From: an uncultured Erysipelotrichaceae bacterium
GTDB lineage: Bacteria > Bacillota_I > Bacilli_A > Erysipelotrichales > Erysipelotrichaceae
Reading direction: 5' to 3'
Assembly (NCBI GenBank): GCA_947575425.1
Contig: CANPNQ010000079.1
Coordinates: 1-5,940, forward strand
DNA length: 5,940 nt
The translations under genes were made by a program, and so were the position numbers. Positions within the stretch are counted from its first letter, which is position 1. Every line of letters begins with the position of its first letter. The notes beneath the pieces are model-generated. The model worked only from the letters and a program-made list of their open reading frames with translations. It was not told the DNA's origin and made no database searches. Positions 1 to 5,453 of the stretch are shown in pieces.

Positions 1-216
1 AATATTGATACGGATGGCGATGGAAAACCGGATGTGAATATCGATCTTGACGGTGACGGAGAACCGGACATCAATAAAGATGTAGATGGTGACTGGATTC
101 CGGATATTGATATCGATAGCACAGGGGATGGGAAACCGGATGTCAATGTAGATACAAACCATGATGGTATACCGGATGAAAATATTAAGGAGATCACGGA
201 ATGGAAGCCGGAGCAT
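1..216 (+). repeat. Six tandem 36-bp units encoding 12-residue Asp/Gly/Pro repeats
   Basis: Units start at 1, 37, 73, 109, 145 and 181 with no insertion or deletion. They translate to NIDTDGDGKPDV, NIDLDGDGEPDI, NKDVDGDWIPDI, DIDSTGDGKPDV, NVDTNHDGIPDE and NIKEITEWKPEH. The first two are close to a perfect consensus. The third to fifth each lose part of the DxDxDG loop, and the sixth keeps only the N at position 1, the K-P pair and an acidic residue. The array probably continues upstream of the window. Confidence 0.85.
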
Positions 217-453
217 AATGTATCAAGTCCATTTCCCTATGATACGATGCGCTTTGATGATCCCAAAGATAGTGAAGAAGGGCAGGACAAGCCAAACGGA
301 GACGTACAGGGAAGCTATTATCCGGGTGACAATGTTGGAGGAGCATTGACGGGTGATCACACTCACCTCATGCTCTATATAGCAATAAATTGCTTTTCCC
401 TTGGCTGGATATTCCTGATCATAACCAAATACAAACAAAAAAGAGAGGAATGA
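1..453 (+). CDS. C-terminal part of a surface protein with Asp-rich calcium-binding-like repeats and membrane anchor (5' end outside window)
   Basis: The reading frame is open from the first base, so the gene starts upstream; the GTG at 34 lies inside the repeats and is not a credible start. The visible 150 residues have three parts. Residues 1-72 are six 12-residue units of the type N-I-D-x-D-G-D-G-x-P-D-x, resembling DxDxDG calcium loops of thrombospondin type-3-like or dockerin-like repeats. Residues 73-120 are a Pro/Gly/Asp-rich linker. Residues 121-142 are one hydrophobic segment, followed by the basic tail KYKQKREE. This order (repeats, linker, hydrophobic helix, positive tail) is that of Gram-positive cell-wall or membrane-anchored proteins. 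The pre-helix sequence GGALTGD resembles the end of an LPxTGD sorting signal but lacks the proline. I infer an exported surface protein; its adhesive or enzymatic domain would be upstream and cannot be seen. Confidence 0.8.
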   Translation, partial: NIDTDGDGKPDVNIDLDGDGEPDINKDVDGDWIPDIDIDSTGDGKPDVNVDTNHDGIPDENIKEITEWKPEHNVSSPFPYDTMRFDDPKDSEEGQDKPNGDVQGSYYPGDNVGGALTGDHTHLMLYIAINCFSLGWIFLIITKYKQKREE

Positions 454-485
454 TTTGCCTTTCACATGAATCTCATATGACAGCG

Positions 486-521
486 AAAACATGGGTACTG
501 TTTGCAGGAACTCATGTTTTT
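486..521. terminator. Probable bidirectional intrinsic terminator between convergent genes
   Basis: The arms at 486-496 (AAAACATGGGT) and 510-520 (ACTCATGTTTT) pair over 11 bp with one G-U wobble, around a 13-nt loop. A run of T follows on the + strand (517-521) and a run of A precedes the left arm, giving a U tract on the minus strand. It lies 33 bases after the surface-protein stop and about 67 bases beyond the stop of the permease, where a shared terminator is expected. The stem is AU-rich, so it may be weak. Confidence 0.55.
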
Positions 522-576
522 CTATGTCAAGATCTTCGCCTGCACCTTCGTGATAAGATTCCATGGATAAAATGAA

Positions 577-605
577 ATTACCGCTTTTCAGTGATAAATG
601 GTAAT
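577..605. repeat. Short inverted repeat at the permease stop codon
   Basis: ATTACC (577-582) and GGTAAT (600-605) are perfect 6-bp complements separated by 17 bases that include the permease stop codon. There is no clear T run beyond it, so it is at best an accessory 3' hairpin. Confidence 0.25.
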
Positions 606-1661
606 CCATCCTTCCTCATTCAAGCGAGCGAAGATCTGAACCAAGATCGGTGTAATGAAAATGCCGAGAAAACCAAACAACTTCACTCCGAAAAACATAC
701 ACCCCAGCATGATCAGTGGATGCACTCCTAGCTGCTTGCCTACGATCTTCGGTTCCATGATCTGGCGGATAACATTGATGATCAGATGGAGAACCAAAAG
801 ACCAACCGCAAGCTTTGTCTGTCCATGAAACAGACTGACAGCGATCCACGGATATAGGATCGTTCCGGTACCCAGAATAGGAAAAATATCGAAAAAAGAG
901 ATCAAAAAAGCGATCGGTATCGCATGAGATACGCGCAGATACCATAAGCCGATGCTCAACTCCAGAAAGGTGATCATCATCAGTTTGCCATAGGCATACA
1001 GATAATGCAGGATCGTATCAGTCACGATATGGCGCAGTTGATAAAAATTATCATGCTTGTTTTTGGGGATCTGGCGCATGATAAACCTTGAAATGTTGGG
1101 AAAATCCAAGGTGAAAAATATCGAAGATAACAACGTGATAAAAAAGGAAATCAGCATTCCGGGCAGGGAGGAAGCAATCGTTTTAATCATCACAAACAGC
1201 GAAGCACTGCCGCTGATCGTAAAGGAGCGAAGGGCTTCGGATAGCTGGTTATACACTTGATTCCAATCGATCATTGAAACGTGAAATACCTGTGTCAGCC
1301 AGCTTTGAACCATATAAAATACCTGATCCAGCATCGGGACGATTTGGCTTTCATAAAGCGATGGAAGATGCACAACAAAGCCGGAGAGAAAACGGAAACA
1401 ATGGATGGTCAAAATCGTGATTGCGCTACCTACCGTCCCGTAAAATAATATAAGATAGAAAACAGAGATCAGCTTTTGCGGCAGGGGAAGATGATGCATG
1501 GTTAATTTGATCAGGGGGCGCAAAGAAAAAGCAATGAGAAAGCCAAATACAAAGGGCAATATTTCATATAATACATAGCGGAAAAATAAATAGAGAAATC
1601 CCAGCAGCATTCCCATATACAGGACATGGATCAATAGAGAGCGCTCTTTTTCGGTATTCAT
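588..1661 (-). CDS. ytvI: AI-2E family permease, YtvI-like integral membrane protein
   Basis: This 357-residue polytopic membrane protein has the layout of the AI-2E/PerM/YtvI family. Two hydrophobic segments lie near residues 10-52 and a third near 65-90. A long amphipathic, mostly extramembrane region (about 95-150) leads to a segment near 155-183, and a closely packed set of helices fills about 222-345. Family signatures are clear: DIFPILGTGT at 258-267, followed by PW, and RQIMEPKIVGKQLGVHPL at 299-316. Length and motifs fit the YtvI branch (linked to sporulation in Bacillus) better than the TqsA branch. The family is proposed to transport small molecules or ions; the substrate of this member is unknown. 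The usual Gly-Pro near the last helix reads Thr-Pro (ITP, 336-338). The ATG at 1659-1661 has GGGTGAT three bases upstream on the coding strand. The gene is monocistronic here and converges on the surface-protein gene. Family assignment is firm; the symbol is tentative. Confidence 0.85.
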   Translation of the reverse strand: MNTEKERSLLIHVLYMGMLLGFLYLFFRYVLYEILPFVFGFLIAFSLRPLIKLTMHHLPLPQKLISVFYLILFYGTVGSAITILTIHCFRFLSGFVVHLPSLYESQIVPMLDQVFYMVQSWLTQVFHVSMIDWNQVYNQLSEALRSFTISGSASLFVMIKTIASSLPGMLISFFITLLSSIFFTLDFPNISRFIMRQIPKNKHDNFYQLRHIVTDTILHYLYAYGKLMMITFLELSIGLWYLRVSHAIPIAFLISFFDIFPILGTGTILYPWIAVSLFHGQTKLAVGLLVLHLIINVIRQIMEPKIVGKQLGVHPLIMLGCMFFGVKLFGFLGIFITPILVQIFARLNEEGWITIYH

Positions 1662-1688
1662 GATATCACCCGATCTTTCCTTCTAATG

Positions 1689-1732
1689 CATGATATGCGA
1701 TATCCTTGTTTTTTATGGTATCGCATTTCATG
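1689..1732. promoter_or_regulatory. 44-bp interrupted palindrome upstream of the permease: candidate operator or 5' UTR hairpin
   Basis: The arms CATGATATGCGATATCC (1689-1705) and GGTATCGCATTTCATG (1717-1732) give about 15 base pairs, with one T-T mismatch (1694/1727) and one bulged T (1703), around an 11-base loop. The centre is about 50 bases upstream of the permease start. Neither strand has a U tract after the stem, so this is not an intrinsic terminator. It could be a binding site for a dimeric repressor or a leader hairpin; it does not cover the permease ribosome binding site. Confidence 0.5.
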
Positions 1733-1905
1733 ACTATTTGACTCTTACGCTCTTTTTTAACTTTTGATTTTGACTTATGTTTCTCTATCGTTTTCAAATA
1801 GATCCTTGTGTTCTCTGCTTTCTATTGCTTTTCCCTCTCAATATACTTTTTTTCTTTTCGCACGATTCGTCAAAAGCCACTCCTTTTCCTCGCTTTGTCT
1901 TTGTT

Positions 1906-1935
1906 ATTGTAGGATCTATATACTGATTAAGCCAA
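1906..1935 (-). promoter_or_regulatory. Weak candidate promoter for the leftward permease transcript
   Basis: Read on the minus strand, TTGGCT (+ strand 1930-1935) and TACAAT (+ strand 1906-1911) are separated by 18 bases. The -10 is good and the -35 mediocre. It would give a leader of roughly 240 bases for the permease. I saw no better vegetative promoter nearer the gene, but a sporulation-type or other alternative promoter cannot be excluded. Confidence 0.25.
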
Positions 1936-1992
1936 AAATATACCGAATAAGGACAATACAGGAAGAAAAAGGAAAAACTGTTATGAAAACGC

Positions 1993-2020
1993 TTGCATAA
2001 ATCCTGTTTTCCATTACAAT
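1993..2020 (+). promoter_or_regulatory. Sigma-A-type promoter of the small ORF / ankyrin / EF-G-like unit
   Basis: TTGCAT (1993-1998), a 16-base spacer and TACAAT (2015-2020) resemble the vegetative TTGACA/TATAAT pattern. Transcription would begin near 2027, about 27 bases before the small ORF, which places AGGAGGTG in a short, unstructured leader. Confidence 0.65.
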
Positions 2021-2040
2021 ATAAGTATCATAGTTTTGTG

Positions 2041-2048
2041 AGGAGGTG
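2041..2048 (+). promoter_or_regulatory. Strong Shine-Dalgarno AGGAGGTG for the small ORF
   Basis: A near-perfect anti-16S match lies 5-6 bases before ATG 2054 and is one of the best ribosome sites in the window. It is the main reason to regard the 30-codon frame as translated. A second ATG follows directly at 2057. Confidence 0.7.
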
Positions 2049-2053
2049 CGCAT

Positions 2054-2146
2054 ATGATGGCAGTTCGATTCAACTTAGACAAAGGAATTGGCACTGTGCG
2101 TACGCGCATGAGTTTTGATTTGGATGAAGAAACGGAAGGTACGTGA
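2054..2146 (+). CDS. Small ORF, 30 residues, candidate leader peptide or small protein of unknown function
   Basis: The frame reads MMAVRFNLDKGIG, then TVRTRMSFDLDEETEGT, and stops at TGA 2144-2146. It is too short for most gene finders but has a good promoter (1993-2020) and an excellent AGGAGGTG at ideal spacing. The product is soluble-looking and mildly acidic, with an Asp/Glu-rich C-terminus, no membrane segment and no signal peptide. I recognise no family. Its last codons form the left arm of an intrinsic terminator, so a ribosome sitting at the stop codon would cover that arm. It may therefore be a cis-acting leader controlling the ankyrin and EF-G-like genes, a self-standing microprotein, or the remnant of a truncated longer gene. 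Translation is likely; function is unknown. Confidence 0.55.
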   Translation: MMAVRFNLDKGIGTVRTRMSFDLDEETEGT

Positions 2147-2165
2147 TATGTGCGTCCGTTTTTTT
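2130..2165 (+). terminator. Intrinsic terminator overlapping the small ORF stop, candidate attenuator
   Basis: AAACGGA (2130-2136) pairs with TCCGTTT (2155-2161) in a 7-bp stem with an 18-base loop, followed directly by a T run covering 2159-2165. The left arm is inside coding sequence and the stop codon lies in the loop, 8 bases past the arm. No convincing promoter is visible between here and the ankyrin gene at 2203. The terminator must therefore be leaky or conditional if the downstream genes share the upstream promoter. Confidence 0.6.
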
Positions 2166-2202
2166 AATATCATGATTGATCTAAAGACAGGAGGCAAAAG
2201 AC

Positions 2203-2874
2203 ATGGATCAAAGCGAAATCAAAGTATTTTGGGATGCCTGCGCCAACGGTGATTTCACCACGGTATGCGCAGAGGTGAAAAAGGGTGCTCAGATCAACTA
2301 TCAAAATGGAGATGGAAGAACCGGCTTGATGCGTGCCGCAAAGCGCGATTATAAGGATATTGTCCGCTTTTTGGTAGATCATGGCGCTGATGTGAATTTA
2401 GAGGATCACAAGGGTAAAACCGCGATTATGGGTGCGGCGAAAAAAGGCAATAAAACGATTTGCAAGAAATTGATTGAAGCGGGTGCGGATGTCAATAAAA
2501 AGGATGATCGGGGCAGAACAGCGCTGATGCGCGCGGCTTTCTTGGGAAGAGATCGCTGTGTGAGCGTATTGCTGGATGCGGGCGCAGATATCAATGCGCA
2601 GGATGAAACAGGCAGAACAGCGCTGATGGAGGCATGTATCGCATTTAAAAAGGATGTCATCCGGATGCTATTAGAACGTGGTGCCGATGTGAATTTATGT
2701 GATAATAATGGCTGTACTGCACTCATGCGTGCGGCTTATGGCGGTTATGCCGGATTGGTGGAGGAACTCATCGCCAATGGGGCAGATAAGGAACAGATCG
2801 ATAAGGAAGGGCGCAAAGCAATCCATTATGTCCGTGGTGAGTGCCTTGATCAATTAAAGCCGATCTTGAGGTAG
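2203..2874 (+). CDS. Ankyrin-repeat protein
   Basis: This 223-residue protein is made almost entirely of ankyrin repeats. A degenerate N-terminal repeat (about 5-37, WDACANGDFTTVCAEVKKGA) is followed by five full 33-residue repeats at 38-70, 71-103, 104-136, 137-169 and 170-202. A C-terminal half-repeat cap occupies about 203-222. Each full repeat keeps the G-x-T-x-L/I-M-x-A turn and the L-I-x-x-G-A-D loop. No signal peptide or membrane segment is present, so the protein is probably cytoplasmic and binds another protein; the partner cannot be read from sequence. The ATG is preceded by AGGAGG (2189-2194) at 8 bases. The stop overlaps the ribosome binding site of the EF-G-like gene 6 bp downstream, so the two are co-transcribed and probably translationally coupled. 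The obvious hypothesis is that it acts with, or on, that GTPase or the ribosome. Confidence 0.93.
   Translation: MDQSEIKVFWDACANGDFTTVCAEVKKGAQINYQNGDGRTGLMRAAKRDYKDIVRFLVDHGADVNLEDHKGKTAIMGAAKKGNKTICKKLIEAGADVNKKDDRGRTALMRAAFLGRDRCVSVLLDAGADINAQDETGRTALMEACIAFKKDVIRMLLERGADVNLCDNNGCTALMRAAYGGYAGLVEELIANGADKEQIDKEGRKAIHYVRGECLDQLKPILR
2314..2808 (+). repeat. Five exact-length 99-bp ankyrin modules
   Basis: Five 33-codon repeats follow each other with no insertions or deletions. Nucleotide identity is visible between modules: the 18-mer GGCAGAACAGCGCTGATG occurs at 2512-2529 and again at 2611-2628, exactly one module apart. This suggests fairly recent duplication or gene-conversion-like homogenisation of repeats 3 and 4. 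Confidence 0.8.
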
Positions 2875-2877
2875 GAG
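2871..2877 (+). promoter_or_regulatory. Ribosome binding site overlapping the ankyrin stop codon
   Basis: The sequence GAGGTAGGAG spans the end of the ankyrin gene; its TAG (2872-2874) is the stop and TAGGAG is the Shine-Dalgarno for ATG 2881. This geometry is typical of translational coupling, with ribosomes finishing the ankyrin ORF re-initiating on the GTPase. Confidence 0.6.
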
Positions 2878-2880
2878 CTT

Positions 2881-4965
2881 ATGAGAGACTATTTGGCGCA
2901 TGAGGTGCGTAATGTCGCCGTTCTCGGACATAGCGGCGCAGGTAAGACAGCGGTGTTGGAAAGCATGTTGTTTTTTACCAAGGCAAGTGAGCGCTTCGGC
3001 AAAACCAGTGAAGGAAGCTCCCTGATCGATTATGATCCGGAGGAGGTACGCAGAGGAATCTCCGTGTATACTTCGATTGTACCGATCGAATGGAAGGAAT
3101 GTAAAATCAATTTTCTCGATACACCGGGTTATGCGGATTTCACCGGAGAAAAGGAAGCGGCACTGGCGGTAGCGGACAATGCCTTGATCATTTTGGGTGC
3201 TAAGGAAGGCATACAAAGCGGTACGATTCGCGCATGGGAAGAAGCGCAAAGCAGAAAGCTTCCGACAATTTTCTTTATCAATAAGACGGATGAGGAACAC
3301 GCTTCTTTCGATACAGCCTATCACCAGCTGCGTGATACCTTTGGAAAGAGTGTGATTCCCTTCGAGGTGCCGATTGTCGAACAGGGTGAGGTGATCGGTT
3401 CCGTGAATATCCTGCGGGATAAGGCATGGTATTTTAAAGGAGAAAAGGCCGATCCCAACAAGGCATATGAGGTGCCTGAGGATATGTTGGAGCTGGTAAA
3501 AGAATACAAGGATGAAATCGCCGAGGCAGTAGCGATGGGCGATGATGAGCTGATGGAGAAATTCTTCAACGGTGAGGAGTTCAGCGAGGCAGAATTAACC
3601 AAGGGGGTGCGCTTGGGTGTGCGCAGCGGTGAGATCTGTCCGGTATTCAGCGGTTCGGCAAATCTCACTGTAGGAATTGAGCGCTTGATGGATTTGATCA
3701 TCAAGTATTTTCCGACCTATGGTGAGGCAGGCAGCTATCTGGCAATCGATGCCACGACGCAGGATGGCGTGATGCTGGAGACAAACGAAAAGGAGCGCTT
3801 AAGCGCACAAGTATTTAAAACGATTGTGGATCCCTTTGTTGGACGCATTTCCTATTTGAAGGTATTATCCGGTGTATTGAGTGCTGATTCCCTCGTATAT
3901 AATACGCAAAAGGAAAAGCAGGAAAAGATATCGCAGATCTTTATTGTAAAGGGGAAGCATCAGACCGCAGTCGGTAAGTTATTCACCGGAGATATCGGCG
4001 CAGTTGTCAAGCTTCAGGCAACCCAAACCAATGATACGCTGTGTGAAAATGGCAGCGCATTTGTGGTAGATCCGATTGCGTTTTCCCAAGCGATGCTAGG
4101 TATGGCGGTTTATCCGAAGACCAAAAACGATGAGGATAAAATGAGCAATGCCCTCGCCAGAATCTGTGAGGAGGATGCGACCTTACGCTTAGAAACAAAC
4201 AAGGAAACGAAACAGACGGTTTTATATGGCGTCGGTGATCAGCACTTGGAGGTTGCCTTAAATAAATTAAAGACCAGATATAAAGTAGAAGTGGAGCTGA
4301 AAACGCCAAAGGTAGCGTATCGCGAAACGATCCGCGGCAAGGTCATCGGAGAAGGCAGACATAAAAAACAGACGGGCGGGCACGGTCAATTCGGTCATGT
4401 TTTCGTAGAGTTTGCGCCAAACCCGGATGAGATCGAAATGGTATTTGAGGAAAAGGTATTCGGCGGCGCGATCCCCAAGGGTTATTTCCCGGCTGTTGAA
4501 ACAGGATTAAGAGAATGTATGGAAAAGGGTATCTTGGCAGGCTATAAGGTAGTCAATGTCAAAGCGACGCTACTGGATGGCAAGTATCACGATGTGGATT
4601 CCAGTGAGATTGCATTTAAACTGGCAGCGCATTTGGCGTATAAGGATGCGATGCCCAAAGCCAATCCGGTGCTGTTAGAGCCGATCGTGGATGTACAGGT
4701 CAAAGTACCGGATGAATATACCGGTGATATCCTCGGTGATTTCAATAAGCGCAGAGGTGCGATCATGGGCATGGATATGAAGGATGGCTATCAGATGATC
4801 AATGCACAGGTACCGCTGGCAGAGATGCAGAAGTATGCGATTGAACTGCGCGCCATGACAAAGGGCAGAGGAACCTATACACAGCGCTTTGAGCGTTATG
4901 ATCCGCTGCCGCAAGCTCTAAGTGAGCGTATCATAGCGCAGGCAAAGGAGGATAATGAGGCGTAA
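2881..4965 (+). CDS. EF-G-like translational GTPase (fusA paralogue, EF-G-2 type)
   Basis: At 694 residues this has full EF-G length and all five domains. The G domain carries P-loop GHSGAGKT (16-23), switch I RRGIS (58-61 region), G3 DTPGYADF (80-87), G4 NKTD (134-137) and G5 SGSA (257-260). Domain II spans about 305-380 and domain III about 402-470, including GVGDQHLEV. Domain IV (about 480-600) has GGHGQFGHV and the tip YHDVDSSEIAFKLA. Domain V (about 601-680) includes GDILGDFNKRRG. Canonical EF-G has AHIDAGKT, DTPGH, NKMD and GMGELHLE; the differences here, above all Tyr84 in place of the catalytic His, place it with EF-G-like paralogues rather than the housekeeping factor. The intact domain IV suggests it still enters the ribosomal A site. 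It lies 6 bp after the ankyrin gene and is not next to rpsL, rpsG or tuf, as a primary fusA usually is. Its precise role (back-up translocation, ribosome rescue or a stress function) is unknown. Confidence 0.9.
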   Translation: MRDYLAHEVRNVAVLGHSGAGKTAVLESMLFFTKASERFGKTSEGSSLIDYDPEEVRRGISVYTSIVPIEWKECKINFLDTPGYADFTGEKEAALAVADNALIILGAKEGIQSGTIRAWEEAQSRKLPTIFFINKTDEEHASFDTAYHQLRDTFGKSVIPFEVPIVEQGEVIGSVNILRDKAWYFKGEKADPNKAYEVPEDMLELVKEYKDEIAEAVAMGDDELMEKFFNGEEFSEAELTKGVRLGVRSGEICPVFSGSANLTVGIERLMDLIIKYFPTYGEAGSYLAIDATTQDGVMLETNEKERLSAQVFKTIVDPFVGRISYLKVLSGVLSADSLVYNTQKEKQEKISQIFIVKGKHQTAVGKLFTGDIGAVVKLQATQTNDTLCENGSAFVVDPIAFSQAMLGMAVYPKTKNDEDKMSNALARICEEDATLRLETNKETKQTVLYGVGDQHLEVALNKLKTRYKVEVELKTPKVAYRETIRGKVIGEGRHKKQTGGHGQFGHVFVEFAPNPDEIEMVFEEKVFGGAIPKGYFPAVETGLRECMEKGILAGYKVVNVKATLLDGKYHDVDSSEIAFKLAAHLAYKDAMPKANPVLLEPIVDVQVKVPDEYTGDILGDFNKRRGAIMGMDMKDGYQMINAQVPLAEMQKYAIELRAMTKGRGTYTQRFERYDPLPQALSERIIAQAKEDNEA

Positions 4966-5020
4966 CGATATCCGTAAGAGTTAATCAGAAATAAGATAAG
5001 AATTCATAGAAGCAATGATA

Positions 5021-5084
5021 CGATCCTTGTGATGAATGGCGCATGTTACAACGATGTGCTGTTATCGTGGGGATCGCTTTTTTT
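5021..5084 (+). terminator. Strong intrinsic terminator of the ankyrin / EF-G-like operon
   Basis: A long imperfect hairpin starts 55 bases after the GTPase stop. CGATCC (5021-5026) pairs with GGATCG (5071-5076). The stem continues inward through several G-U wobbles (5027-5035 with about 5062-5070), a small internal loop, and GCGCAT (5039-5044) with ATGTGC (5054-5059), closed by a 9-base loop. Seven T follow at 5078-5084. This is a classical rho-independent terminator. Confidence 0.8.
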
Positions 5085-5335
5085 ATTTGCTAAAACATAT
5101 AGTATTGCGGGAAAATGCAGTCATGGCATATGGGTGGAAAAGGAACGAATAGGATCATAGGTTTTTTTACAATTCCGTTAATTCTGTGCGATGAAATGAA
5201 ATAAAAATCAAATTAAAGAAAAATGTAAAACCTGTATCATGTAAAAGCTTTATGCGTGTTTCCAGCCTGATTTTAAAAGTTTCTTAAATATTACACTTGT
5301 TAAAAAATTAGCATATTAAAAATTACTTAATTTGC
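5085..5335. other. AT-rich intergenic spacer without a recognisable gene
   Basis: The stretch between the operon terminator and the dehydrogenase promoter is AT-rich. It contains an 8-bp direct repeat ATGTAAAA at 5223-5230 and 5239-5246, 16 bases apart (start to start), which might be a regulator site. A 24-codon frame (5130-5204) lacks a ribosome binding site. I see no RNA gene or mobile element. Confidence 0.5.
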
Positions 5336-5364
5336 TGGACAAACCATATTTTTTAATTTATACT
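5336..5364 (+). promoter_or_regulatory. Sigma-A-type promoter of the dehydrogenase gene
   Basis: TGGACA (5336-5341) and TATACT (5359-5364) are separated by 17 bases; each hexamer matches the vegetative consensus at five of six positions. The start point would be near 5371, giving an untranslated leader of about 90 bases. Confidence 0.7.
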
Positions 5365-5383
5365 AATTTTTGTTGGATAATGC

Positions 5384-5430
5384 TTTTGGTAATCATAAGA
5401 AATTTTAATTGTTTTTTGTAATTATCAAAA
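5384..5430 (+). promoter_or_regulatory. Inverted repeat in the dehydrogenase 5' UTR, possible operator
   Basis: TTTTGGTAAT (5384-5393) and ATTATCAAAA (5421-5430) are inverted repeats over 10 bp, with one G-T mispair, separated by 27 very AT-rich bases. They lie between the predicted start point and the ribosome binding site, a position suited to a repressor site. In such AT-rich DNA, chance occurrence is quite possible. Confidence 0.3.
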
Positions 5431-5445
5431 CATTTTGTTCTTCAT

Positions 5446-5453
5446 AAGGAGGT
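5446..5453 (+). promoter_or_regulatory. Shine-Dalgarno AAGGAGGT for the dehydrogenase gene
   Basis: A perfect ribosome site lies 6 bases before ATG 5460. It fixes the start there, although the Rossmann fold proper begins about 30 codons later. Confidence 0.75.

Larger units (their letters stand above)
1662..1992. other. Long intergenic region between divergent transcription units
   Basis: No convincing protein gene is present. The proximal part holds the palindrome at 1689-1732. From about 1735 to 1910 the + strand is strikingly rich in C and T, so the minus strand, which would be the permease leader, is purine-rich. The distal part (1915-1992) is A-rich and leads into the promoter of the small ORF. 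A 78-codon + frame begins at a TTG at 1764 but has no ribosome binding site, has a Ser/Phe/Leu/Cys composition typical of translated pyrimidine tracts, and runs into the promoter. Confidence 0.6.

Noticed and set aside
223..609. 128-codon minus-strand frame opposite the surface protein
   Set aside because: It overlaps the real gene, the terminator hairpin and the permease stop; no ribosome site and no family resemblance.
1738..1785. Two TTGACT hexamers on the + strand as promoter -35 elements
   Set aside because: No acceptable -10 hexamer at 16-18 bases from either one.
1794..1880. 28-codon basic peptide on the minus strand starting at GTG
   Set aside because: The purine-rich sequence gives Lys/Arg by composition, and the GGAG abuts the start codon with no usable spacing.
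1764..2000. 78-codon + strand frame in the intergenic region
   Set aside because: TTG start without a ribosome site, Ser/Phe/Leu/Cys composition from a pyrimidine tract, and it runs into the promoter at 1993.
2406..2726. Minus-strand frame opposite the ankyrin gene
   Set aside because: Its repetitive Ser/Ala/Leu pattern is the mirror of the ankyrin repeats.
2854..3324. 156-codon minus-strand frame opposite the EF-G-like gene
   Set aside because: It lies across the operon junction and the conserved G domain; no ribosome site seen and no recognisable domain.
5130..5204. 24-codon frame in the spacer after the operon terminator
   Set aside because: No Shine-Dalgarno and no promoter in front; expected by chance.
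5225..5238. Possible catabolite-response (cre) site near TGTAAAAC or TGTAAAAG
   Set aside because: The central CG and the 3' half of the consensus do not match.
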